Assembly: GCA_900544555.1 (NCBI GenBank)
Contig: UQWD01000020.1
Location: 1-34,437, forward strand
From: an uncultured Eubacteriales bacterium
GTDB lineage: Bacteria; Bacillota; Clostridia; Christensenellales; CAG-138
DNA length: 34,437 nt
Direction of reading: 5' to 3'
Shown here: positions 16,505-23,394 of the stretch, in pieces
How the letters are laid out: every line of letters starts with the position of its first letter
How positions within the stretch are numbered: position 1 is the stretch's first letter
Notes under the pieces: model-generated
Database searches by the model: none
Seen by the model: only the letters and a program-made list of their open reading frames with translations
What the model was told of the DNA's origin: nothing
Program-made: the position numbers and the translations under genes

Positions 16505-17137
16505 TCAAGGCGTTACCCTGATAATTCCATTGCGCGCGTTAAGCGTGCCTGACCCGGTGGCCAGGCTGCTGCCGTCCTTTTGATTGGTAACGGTTGCCAA
16601 TACCGCGTCGGATACGGTTAAGGAAAGGATATCGCCCGACGCGGCGCTTGCGCGAAGGCGAAACCTCAGGCGCATAAGCACATCGCGCGTTTGGGGCTCG
16701 TATCCATCCGCGCAAAACGCGCGTCTGCCGCCCGTTATGTCCAGATACATTACGCTGACAACTCCGTCCCTGTTTGCCTTAATCGCGTTTACGCCCCATT
16801 CCGGAAGCTTTAATTGTGCTGAGCTATCCCCGCCGTCTGCGGTGACGAGCATATTGCCTTCATCAACGCCCAAAAACTCCAGCTTGCCCGCATCAAACGT
16901 TACGGATAGGCTGGCCGCGGGGTACCGGTTATCGGGCAGTACGCTGAGCGTAACGGGGACGGTAAATTCCCCGCCCGCGCTAACGCTTAGTTCACCCGGC
17001 GCTTCCAGCGAGAGGGCGGGCAAAGCGCCCGCCCCGCGCCCAAGGATAATCAACAGGATCGCGGCCGACGCGGCCACCGCGGCAAAAATGGCGGCGCATA
17101 TCCAAAGTTTCTTATTATGCAGCAGGTTTAATTTCAT
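16505..17137 (-). CDS. membrane-anchored cohesin-like protein
   Basis: A 210-residue protein with a short basic N-terminus, one membrane helix (about 11-32) and a single extracellular domain (about 40-205). That domain has cohesin features (PF00963): V-S-A-G-G-E-F-T-V-P-V-T-L-S near the start, then A-S-L-S-V-T-F-D-A-G-K-L-E-F-L-G-V, and beta-strands to the end. Cohesins bind dockerin modules with high affinity. The gene immediately upstream encodes a dockerin-bearing protein, which makes that the obvious ligand. There is no sorting signal, so anchoring is by the N-terminal helix. The gene is 21 bases after the upstream stop and 20 before the lipoprotein start. The domain call is by pattern, not profile search. 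Confidence 0.75.
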   Translation of the reverse strand: MKLNLLHNKKLWICAAIFAAVAASAAILLIILGRGAGALPALSLEAPGELSVSAGGEFTVPVTLSVLPDNRYPAASLSVTFDAGKLEFLGVDEGNMLVTADGGDSSAQLKLPEWGVNAIKANRDGVVSVMYLDITGGRRAFCADGYEPQTRDVLMRLRFRLRASAASGDILSLTVSDAVLATVTNQKDGSSLATGSGTLNARNGIIRVTP

Positions 17138-17158
17138 ATACGCACCCTGTTTTCATGC

Positions 17159-19837
17159 TTAGCGTCCGCCGCGCGTAACGGAGGCTTTGCCGATAATAGG
17201 GAAAGCCGCGCCGTTAACGTAATGCTCCATAATCCCCAGCGCGTCAAACGTGTTGAGCCGCGTATCCGCGTTCACGTTCATAGCGAGCACGGCATTGCCC
17301 TGCGGCGCGTCGAGCCGCCTTAACCATACGGAGATGGAATCCAGCGCGTCCTGCGCGTTTACACGCCCGTCCCCGTTCACATCGCCGAAGCGGATATCCG
17401 TTCGCTCGCCTTCGCCAAAGGTGTAATCAGAGGCGTTTGCGAGAGTTGAAAGCTCTGTGGAAGCGTCTACGAGCGCGGCGTAAGTGGGCTGGCCGCAGTA
17501 TTCGCTCATCTCCTGGGAATAATAAAAGCTGACGCCGCTACGGTGCTTAATGGAAGGCGCGCCTTCGATATTCGCGATGGAAATCGCCACGCCCATCCTG
17601 TTATCCGGTATTAAATCCACGCCGTCGCCCGTGAACAGCGCATACGCGGAGATACGCGCTTCATGAACGGGCGTCACGTCGCCGAACGCGTCCGCGATAT
17701 CGAACACGTACATCGCATCCTCGCTGTATGAATCGGAATGGGCCTTGAGCGATACGCCGCCTACGCTTACGCGAAGCGGAGCTTCGCCGAGATCCTCGCG
17801 TACGGTCAGCTCAATTTTCATCAGTTCGGCGGGGTAGGAGTTGGCCTGGTATTCGACGGGGTTGTTGAGCGTATTGAAATACACGAAGCGGAGCTTGCTT
17901 TGAGCGCTGTCGAGATAGTATTCTACCTCTCCGCCGCTGATGCCATCAGACATGGTAACGTTTGTAACGTCAAACTGTTCCGGTATGTTGATCACGCCGT
18001 CAAGCAGCTTGAATTCACCTTCCGGCCAGCCATCCACGCCCAGCGTGGCGGTAAAGGATGCGCCCGCGCCCGCGCCGACCTTCTCCGGAAGGGAGAGCGT
18101 AATCGCCGGCGTCTCCGAACCGTCCGGGTCGCCGATAACGACGTCGGACATATCGTACAGCGCGTTGAGACCGTTCGCGAAACGGCTGTAAGCGATAAGC
18201 GCGCCAGCCGCCTGCTCAGTCGCCATCTGGTTTACCTCGCCGTCCAGAACATGGCGGAAGCCGCCGCCCTCAACGTAAAAATCAAGCAGCGCGTCCAATA
18301 CGGATCGATCCTTTATAAAGCGCGGATCGTTCGCGGGGTCGATATTGAGCGAGGAAAGCGCTATAATTACCTGCGCGCAGCTTTCCGCGTTAATCGATCC
18401 CCATGAGGCGTATCCGCCGTTATCGCGCTGAAGCTCGGAAAGCTTGTTCAGCCCGCGCTCAACCGCCGCAGCAGCCTCCGCATTATCCATGTACCGGCTT
18501 AAAGCCTGCATCGTCATGGCCGTCATATCCACATCCGCCGCGCCGCCGGTTACGGACCAGCCGCCGCCGTCAATTTCTAAATCCAGTATGCGCTGAAGGT
18601 ACATTTCGCGCGTCGCCTGCGTCGCAACGTCGCTCGCCGGGGGTATTTCATATCTCATTGTATCGAGCGCTATCAGGGCGTAAACAGGCCCGTTAACGCC
18701 CTGCCAAATCACCTTATCGTAATCTGCCAGGCGTTCAACAAGGTTATAGCCTCCAACATTGGAAGAATCGCGGCCGATGGATGATAGCGCCATGATGACG
18801 CGCGAATATTCCGTAAACTTTACGCTGTGAAGTACGCCGCCGGAAGCTTCTAGCGTATCCACAACCCGGTCATAATATTGGGCGTAATAAGGGTTGTCGG
18901 CTCCAAGATACCCGCCCCTGGCGAGCGCGAGAACCGCCCATTCTCCGCCAACGCTGCCGACGACGGGTTCCGGAACGGCCGAATACAGATAGGAGAGCGT
19001 ATTATTCAGCTCAATCGAAATATCCGCCGACCCGGTTTGGGATCCGTTGAGCGCGGAATTGAGCGCCGCAAGCGCCTGATCGACAGCGGCCTGGTCGCTG
19101 TACAGGTCGCCGAGCGTTTCAATGGCGCCGCGGTAAGCCGCGCCGATTACCGGGTCCGCGATAAGCTCCTCACGGTTGTCCGCACTATTGACCACGGCGG
19201 CTGTTTTCGTCAGCGCGTCCCGGTTAACGCCGTTCGCGGGTACGTCAAACGGCGGGAACATTCCGCCGCCCCAGCCATTGTCCATCCCCAAATCCATGCC
19301 GTAGCCGTACAGCGTGTACTGCCAGCGGAAAACGTCGCCGTCGGCGGCGATAATCTCGCTTGCGCCCACGGGGGTCAGGGCGTTGTTCTCTGCTACCATC
19401 CAGCCCGAGAACGCGGTATAATCAAATTCGCCGAGGAACCCGTCTCCGTCCTCATCGTCAAGCCCTCCGTACGCGTTTATCTGATCGAGGATATACGCGG
19501 GTACGTTAGGCTCGCGCCCGGCCTGGATATCGGCGGATTCAATCGCCTGAAGATAAAAGCCGGTCTCAATCGTACCGGTGTTTTTGTAATCCAGCCCGTT
19601 ATCGCGAAGGTATCTGCTGAGAGCCATTGCGGCGGTATCGCCCTCCGCGATTGGAACAAGCTTGGGTTCAGCCGCAAAGCCCCAGCCCATGGTGAACTGC
19701 TCGACGCTTACGGTCACGAACCCCACGGCTTCACCCTGCGCGTTCGTGCCGGAAAAGCCCGCCAGCGTAACCGCTGCCGGCAGCGCCAGCATTACGGCAA
19801 GAAGGATACATAATAATTTTGCGTTCAGTCGTTTCAT
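17159..19837 (-). CDS. secreted DUF4430/alpha-toroid/cohesin-like/dockerin protein, probable corrinoid-capture protein
   Basis: An 892-residue exported protein, first gene of the riboswitch operon. Signal peptide 1-30. Residues about 38-185 are DUF4430 (S-G-W-M-V-A-E-N-N and D-G-D-V-F-R-W-Q-Y-T). About 205-265 is a helical linker. About 275-560 is an alpha/alpha-toroid of the prenyltransferase/squalene-cyclase type, the fold of the transcobalamin alpha domain, with recurring G-G-(G/Y) turns (E-I-D-G-G-G-W-S, R-D-N-G-G-Y-A-S-W). About 577-725 is a cohesin-like beta domain. About 816-875 is a type I dockerin with two calcium loops (G-D-V-N-G-D-G-R-V-N-A-Q-D and N-V-N-A-D-T-R-L-N-T-F-D). ATG 19837 has AAGGAGG seven bases upstream. 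Corrinoid capture is inferred from fold pairing and regulation. Confidence 0.82.
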   Translation of the reverse strand: MKRLNAKLLCILLAVMLALPAAVTLAGFSGTNAQGEAVGFVTVSVEQFTMGWGFAAEPKLVPIAEGDTAAMALSRYLRDNGLDYKNTGTIETGFYLQAIESADIQAGREPNVPAYILDQINAYGGLDDEDGDGFLGEFDYTAFSGWMVAENNALTPVGASEIIAADGDVFRWQYTLYGYGMDLGMDNGWGGGMFPPFDVPANGVNRDALTKTAAVVNSADNREELIADPVIGAAYRGAIETLGDLYSDQAAVDQALAALNSALNGSQTGSADISIELNNTLSYLYSAVPEPVVGSVGGEWAVLALARGGYLGADNPYYAQYYDRVVDTLEASGGVLHSVKFTEYSRVIMALSSIGRDSSNVGGYNLVERLADYDKVIWQGVNGPVYALIALDTMRYEIPPASDVATQATREMYLQRILDLEIDGGGWSVTGGAADVDMTAMTMQALSRYMDNAEAAAAVERGLNKLSELQRDNGGYASWGSINAESCAQVIIALSSLNIDPANDPRFIKDRSVLDALLDFYVEGGGFRHVLDGEVNQMATEQAAGALIAYSRFANGLNALYDMSDVVIGDPDGSETPAITLSLPEKVGAGAGASFTATLGVDGWPEGEFKLLDGVINIPEQFDVTNVTMSDGISGGEVEYYLDSAQSKLRFVYFNTLNNPVEYQANSYPAELMKIELTVREDLGEAPLRVSVGGVSLKAHSDSYSEDAMYVFDIADAFGDVTPVHEARISAYALFTGDGVDLIPDNRMGVAISIANIEGAPSIKHRSGVSFYYSQEMSEYCGQPTYAALVDASTELSTLANASDYTFGEGERTDIRFGDVNGDGRVNAQDALDSISVWLRRLDAPQGNAVLAMNVNADTRLNTFDALGIMEHYVNGAAFPIIGKASVTRGGR

Positions 19838-19965
19838 CCCACAACCTCCTTGAATATTATCAAACACCCGGCCGCCGTAATGTTGGATACGGCTGTCGGG
19901 GCGTTCGCCGGAAAACCGCGCCGCCGGTAAACTCCAGCGCGCGCGTTAGGGCGCGGGCGATAATG

Positions 19966-19998
19966 AAAAAGCCGCGCGCCTCGGCGAGGCGGCGCGGC
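19966..19998 (-). terminator. intrinsic terminator of the proximal cobalamin riboswitch
   Basis: On the minus strand a GC-only stem of about 13 bp with one bulge (19971-19998) is followed by UUUUU. It lies about 90 bases beyond the proximal riboswitch and 130 before the first operon gene, the expected place for a ligand-controlled terminator. Confidence 0.75.
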
Positions 19999-20085
19999 AC
20001 AATATGTCCGGGGTATGGGGAATGACCAAGACCTCCGGCGTATGCATGCCATGCCTCTTCCTCACCGAAAGGCATTGTTCAGTCC

Positions 20086-20285
20086 GCGCGGCAGGTCTCC
20101 TGGCTTTGGGCTTCAAACCTACTCCATCCGCCTTCCCGTTGACACAGTGGCGTAATGATGTTTCGTAGCCCTTACAGTAGAGTGAGCTGCTCCGGCTTTT
20201 ACCGGATTCCCTTTTCAGCTTTATAAAAGCGCCGCGGGATAAGGGTATTTTTTTAGTTACGGTGCGCCTGGTCGGAAACCTCGAA
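20086..20285 (-). promoter_or_regulatory. cobalamin riboswitch, proximal copy
   Basis: Read on the minus strand, the conserved core appears in order: AAAGGGAATCCGG with its G-rich partner, C-U-A-C-U-G-U-A, the B12-box-type GCCACTGTG, GGGAAGGC, G-A-G-U-A-G-G and the closing GCCAGGAGACCTGCC. All core blocks are present, so it should be functional. Binding of a cobalamin should favour the following terminator and shut the operon. Boundaries at the upstream end are approximate. Confidence 0.92.
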
Positions 20286-20322
20286 AGGAAGCCGAATCCG
20301 CGCTAAAATCCCGGTTTTATAT

Positions 20323-20352
20323 AAAAAAGGGGGAACCCGTCCCGGTTCCCCC
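20323..20352 (-). terminator. intrinsic terminator of the distal cobalamin riboswitch
   Basis: On the minus strand a perfect 9-bp stem GGGGGAACC/GGTTCCCCC with a 6-base loop is followed directly by UUUUUU. It sits about 80 bases beyond the distal riboswitch and just before the proximal one. Confidence 0.85.
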
Positions 20353-20433
20353 GCAATATGCGTAAAGCTGCGGCATGCTTAGAGCCGCATATTTACATTG
20401 CGCCTTCCTCCGAGGCGAAAGTAAAACCGCGAT

Positions 20434-20605
20434 GCATGGCAGGTCTCCTGGCTTATAGCTCAGCCTACTTCCCCAGCCTTCCCGGGCGTAGAACAGCCCA
20501 GTGGCGTTTAAGGGGTTTCGTCGCTAATCACAGTAGCGGGACTGCCGCGGATTTTAACCGCGTTCCCTATTAATGCGCAACGCGCAACCATACACCGATA
20601 AATTT
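20434..20605 (-). promoter_or_regulatory. cobalamin riboswitch, distal copy
   Basis: A second complete core on the minus strand: AATAGGGAACGCGG with its partner, C-C-C-G-C-U-A-C-U-G-U-G-A, GCCACTGGGC, GGGAAGGC, G-A-A-G-U-A-G-G and AAGCCAGGAGACCTGCC. It differs from the proximal copy in its variable stems, so the two are not a recent duplication. It is the first element transcribed from the promoter at 20646-20674, with its own terminator. Confidence 0.95.
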
Positions 20606-20645
20606 TCAATTACCGCGGGCTCTTCCGCCCGCCTTGAACAAATTA

Positions 20646-20674
20646 ACTATATCACCGCGCAACCCCGCTGTCAA
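20646..20674 (-). promoter_or_regulatory. promoter of the cobalamin-uptake operon
   Basis: TTGACA (20669-20674, minus strand), a 17-base spacer and TATAGT (20646-20651), a near-consensus promoter. The start near 20640 gives a leader of about 800 bases that holds both riboswitches. It lies 28 bases past the trpS stop. Confidence 0.8.
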
Positions 20675-20701
20675 CGCCTTGCTGCGGTATTATCCGCTAA
20701 G

Positions 20702-21709
20702 CTAAAGCGTGGGAGGGAGATACCCTATCCTGCTGTAAACCGCGTCCATCGTCTTTTTCGCTGCGTTCCGCGCTTTTAACGCGCCGTCGAGCATAATCGC
20801 GTTAAGGTGCGCCTTATCCGCAGCGAAACGCCTGTATTTTTCCTGAACGGGCGTAAGCTCGGCGACAACCGCATCCGCCACTGCCGTTTTGAGGTGACCA
20901 TAGCCCATACCGCTGAAGGTTTGCACGGCTTCTTCCGTTGTTTTGCCCGTAAAAGTGCTGTAAATGGACAGCAGGTTGGATACGCCGGGCTTTTCGGGCT
21001 CGTACGCGATACGGTTCTCACTGTCCGTCACGGCGCGCTTGATCTTTTTTACGATAACGGACGGGTCATCCATCATAGAGACGTACGCGTTGGGGTTGGC
21101 GTCGGACTTGCTCATTTTTTTAAGAGGATCCTGAAGGCTCATTACGCGCCCGCCCACGCTTGATATAAACGGCTCCGGTACCGTAAATGTCTCCCCATAC
21201 GCGTTGTTGAACCTTATCGCTATGTTTCGCGCCAGCTCGAGATGCTGCTTTTGATCCTTTCCGACCGGGACCAGGTTGGTTTGGTAAAGCAGCACGTCCG
21301 CAGCCATAAGCACGGGATAGGTAAAGAGCCCCGCGTTGATATTGTCGGCGTGCTTGGTGGATTTTTCTTTAAACTGCGTCATCCGGTTCAGCTCGCCGAT
21401 GTAGGTGTTGCATGAAAGCGCCCAGGCCAGCTCCGCGTGCTCCTTTACGTGGGATTGGATAAAGAGCGCGGAGCGCTCCGGATCCACGCCGCACGCGAGG
21501 AGAAGCGCCAGCACCTCGACGGAACGCCGCATCAGCTCCTCCGGATCCTGGCGCACCGTGGTAGCGTGCATGTTCGCTACAAAATAATAGCAATATGTTT
21601 CCTCGGTTTGAAGCTTTGCGCAATTGCGCAGCATGCCCACGTAATTCCCCAGCGTCGGCGTGCCGGACGGCTGTATGCCGCTCAAAACGATCTTTTTACT
21701 TTTTTCCAT
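20702..21709 (-). CDS. trpS: tryptophanyl-tRNA synthetase
   Basis: A 335-residue class I aminoacyl-tRNA synthetase that charges tRNA-Trp, of normal length. The HIGH-equivalent is P-S-G-T-P-T-L-G-N-Y (14-23) and the second signature is K-K-M-S-K-S-D. The G-L-F-T-Y-P-V-L-M-A-A-D segment and D-Q-K-Q-H-L-E-L-A-R are family hallmarks. ATG 21709 is chosen over the in-frame GTG at 21721, because GAGG lies 11 bases before the ATG but touches the GTG. The leader is only about 25 bases, so there is no room for a T-box, which often controls this gene in Bacillota. Confidence 0.96.
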   Translation of the reverse strand: MEKSKKIVLSGIQPSGTPTLGNYVGMLRNCAKLQTEETYCYYFVANMHATTVRQDPEELMRRSVEVLALLLACGVDPERSALFIQSHVKEHAELAWALSCNTYIGELNRMTQFKEKSTKHADNINAGLFTYPVLMAADVLLYQTNLVPVGKDQKQHLELARNIAIRFNNAYGETFTVPEPFISSVGGRVMSLQDPLKKMSKSDANPNAYVSMMDDPSVIVKKIKRAVTDSENRIAYEPEKPGVSNLLSIYSTFTGKTTEEAVQTFSGMGYGHLKTAVADAVVAELTPVQEKYRRFAADKAHLNAIMLDGALKARNAAKKTMDAVYSRIGYLPPTL

Positions 21710-21742
21710 CTTGTCGGGCACCTCAATTACATCATTACTTTC

Positions 21743-21771
21743 ATTTTATTCGATTACCGCCCGTTTATCAA
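21743..21771 (-). promoter_or_regulatory. trpS promoter
   Basis: TTGATA (21766-21771, minus strand), a 17-base spacer and TAAAAT (21743-21748), about 35 bases before the chosen start. Confidence 0.65.
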
Positions 21772-21940
21772 CAAAAAACATGCCGGCGGCTCAGCCCGCC
21801 CGGAATCATTTGCGAAAACGAATTTTACGGTTATTATCGACTGCGCGTCTTTTATTCCGGGTAGAATTATAGTATATTGGTATTGAGCAATTCGGTTAAA
21901 GAGTGAAATCAAAATCAGGTAAATTTGGAGGAATTCGGAT

Positions 21941-23194
21941 ATGGAAAAACAACCGTTAAAGGGCGCATGCATAATCGGGCAGTCCGGCGGGCCGACGTCT
22001 GTAATCAACGCCAGCGCGTACGGCGTTATCCGCACGGCGCTGGATAACCCGTCGATAACGCAAGTGTACGGGGCGGCGCACGGTATCAGGGGAATATTAG
22101 ATGATGTTCTGTACGACATGGGCAAGGAGGAGCCGGAGGAACTGGAGCTTATGCTGCATACGCCGGCCTCCGCCCTCGGTTCATGCCGGTATAAGCTTAA
22201 GGACAGCGATAAGGACGATACGGATTATGAACGAATATTGGAGATCTTTAAAAAATACAACGTCCGCTATTTTTTTTATAACGGCGGGAACGATTCCATG
22301 GACACGTGCAGCAAAATATCAAAGTATATGCGGCGCGCGGGGTATGAATGCCGCGTAATCGGCGTGCCCAAAACCATCGACAACGATCTTTGGGGGACGG
22401 ACCACTGCCCCGGCTTCCCGTCCGCGGCCAAATATGTCGCGCTCAGCTGCATGGAAATCTATCACGACGCGCGCGTTTACGATACGCCCATGCTCTGCGT
22501 AATCGAGATCATGGGCCGCCACGCGGGCTGGCTGACCGCCGCAAGCTCCATCGCGAAACGGGCGGGGCAGGGTCCGGATCTGATTTACCTTCCCGAGGTG
22601 GATTTTGATATAGATCGGTTCATCGAGGACGTTCGCGCAGTTTATAACCAAACCGGCAAATGCATTGTGGCCGTATCGGAGGGCATTCATGATAAGAATG
22701 GAAAGCTGATAGCCGAACATGGCGCTCAAAACGCCGCGGTTGACGCGTTTGGGCACAAGCAACTCGGCGGGCTTGCGTTTACCCTCAATACTATACTTAA
22801 GGCGCAAATCCCCGGCGTAAAATCCAGGGGCGTCGAGTTCTCTCTTATGCAGCGGTGCGCCGCGCACTGCGCCTCCGAAACGGACGTGCAGGAGTCGTTT
22901 TTCGCGGGGAAAAGCGCGGTTGAGATTGCCGTATCGGGCGTGACGGATAAAATGATAGGCTTTGAGCGCGTCGCGGATGCCAAAGGCCGCTATGCTTGCA
23001 ACATCAAACTGCTTGCGCTTAGCGACGTTGCCAACGCCGAGAAGAAGATGCCGCGCGAGTGGATAAACGCGGCGGGCAACGGCGTTGAGGATGCATACCT
23101 GGATTATGTGCTGCCCTTGATACAGGGGGAGCCTCGGCTTCGCTATGAAAACGGGCTTCCGCGGTTTGCACACCTCAAAAAGGTCCGCGTTTAA
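21941..23194 (+). CDS. pfp: 6-phosphofructokinase, probably pyrophosphate-dependent
   Basis: A 417-residue phosphofructokinase that makes fructose 1,6-bisphosphate in glycolysis. The phosphoryl-donor site reads Y-N-G-G-N-D-S-M-D-T (113-122) and the catalytic loop P-K-T-I-D-N-D (143-149). ATP enzymes have G-G-D-G-S and P-G-T-I-D-N-D. An Asp in the fourth position and Lys before T-I-D-N-D are the classical marks of pyrophosphate use, so I expect PPi as donor. Asn in place of the first Asp is a minor variation. M-G-R-H-A-G-W is the fructose 6-phosphate site. GGAGG precedes the ATG. It stands alone, divergent from trpS. Confidence 0.9.
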   Translation: MEKQPLKGACIIGQSGGPTSVINASAYGVIRTALDNPSITQVYGAAHGIRGILDDVLYDMGKEEPEELELMLHTPASALGSCRYKLKDSDKDDTDYERILEIFKKYNVRYFFYNGGNDSMDTCSKISKYMRRAGYECRVIGVPKTIDNDLWGTDHCPGFPSAAKYVALSCMEIYHDARVYDTPMLCVIEIMGRHAGWLTAASSIAKRAGQGPDLIYLPEVDFDIDRFIEDVRAVYNQTGKCIVAVSEGIHDKNGKLIAEHGAQNAAVDAFGHKQLGGLAFTLNTILKAQIPGVKSRGVEFSLMQRCAAHCASETDVQESFFAGKSAVEIAVSGVTDKMIGFERVADAKGRYACNIKLLALSDVANAEKKMPREWINAAGNGVEDAYLDYVLPLIQGEPRLRYENGLPRFAHLKKVRV

Positions 23195-23288
23195 ACCACG
23201 GCGCGCCGAGGGAGGCAAGCTAAACGGCGTTATACGCTAAAATCCACAATATACCGGCGAAAAGCGCTTTCTCGCGCGTCCCGCCAGA

Positions 23289-23317
23289 TTGACAGCGCGT
23301 TAACAATATGGTACACT
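23289..23317 (+). promoter_or_regulatory. hydrogenase promoter with overlapping Rex-like site
   Basis: TTGACA (23289-23294), a 17-base spacer and TACACT (23312-23317). The 18 bases TTGACAGCGCGTTAACAA (23289-23306) match the TTGTTAA-4-TTAACAA layout of Rex operators: the right half is exact and the left half is partial. NADH-sensing Rex repression of clostridial hydrogenases is known in other species. Confidence 0.6.
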
Positions 23318-23323
23318 TCATTT

Positions 23324-23345
23324 ATTGTGGATGTATATGCACAAT
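23324..23345 (+). promoter_or_regulatory. ATTGTG-10-CACAAT dyad in the hydrogenase leader
   Basis: A perfect 6-bp inverted repeat with a 10-base centre at about the transcription start. It is two bases longer than a Rex site and has no exact match to another operator I know. Confidence 0.35.
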
Positions 23346-23394
23346 TTCCGGCGCGCTCAGGCGGAGCCGGCAATATCGATTAAGGAGAGATGGC

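Noticed and set aside
18878..19813. 311-codon plus-strand open frame opposite the DUF4430/dockerin gene
   Set aside because: No ribosome binding site, low-complexity basic product, opposite a gene with recognisable domains.
16505..19837. cellulosome component
   Set aside because: Despite cohesin and dockerin modules, there is no glycoside hydrolase or carbohydrate-binding module here, and regulation is by cobalamin riboswitches.
21710..21940. T-box leader for trpS
   Set aside because: The promoter at 21743-21771 leaves a leader of about 25 bases, too short for a T-box, and no T-box core sequence is visible.
22319..23218. 299-codon minus-strand open frame opposite the phosphofructokinase
   Set aside because: Antisense shadow of a clearly coding, conserved gene.
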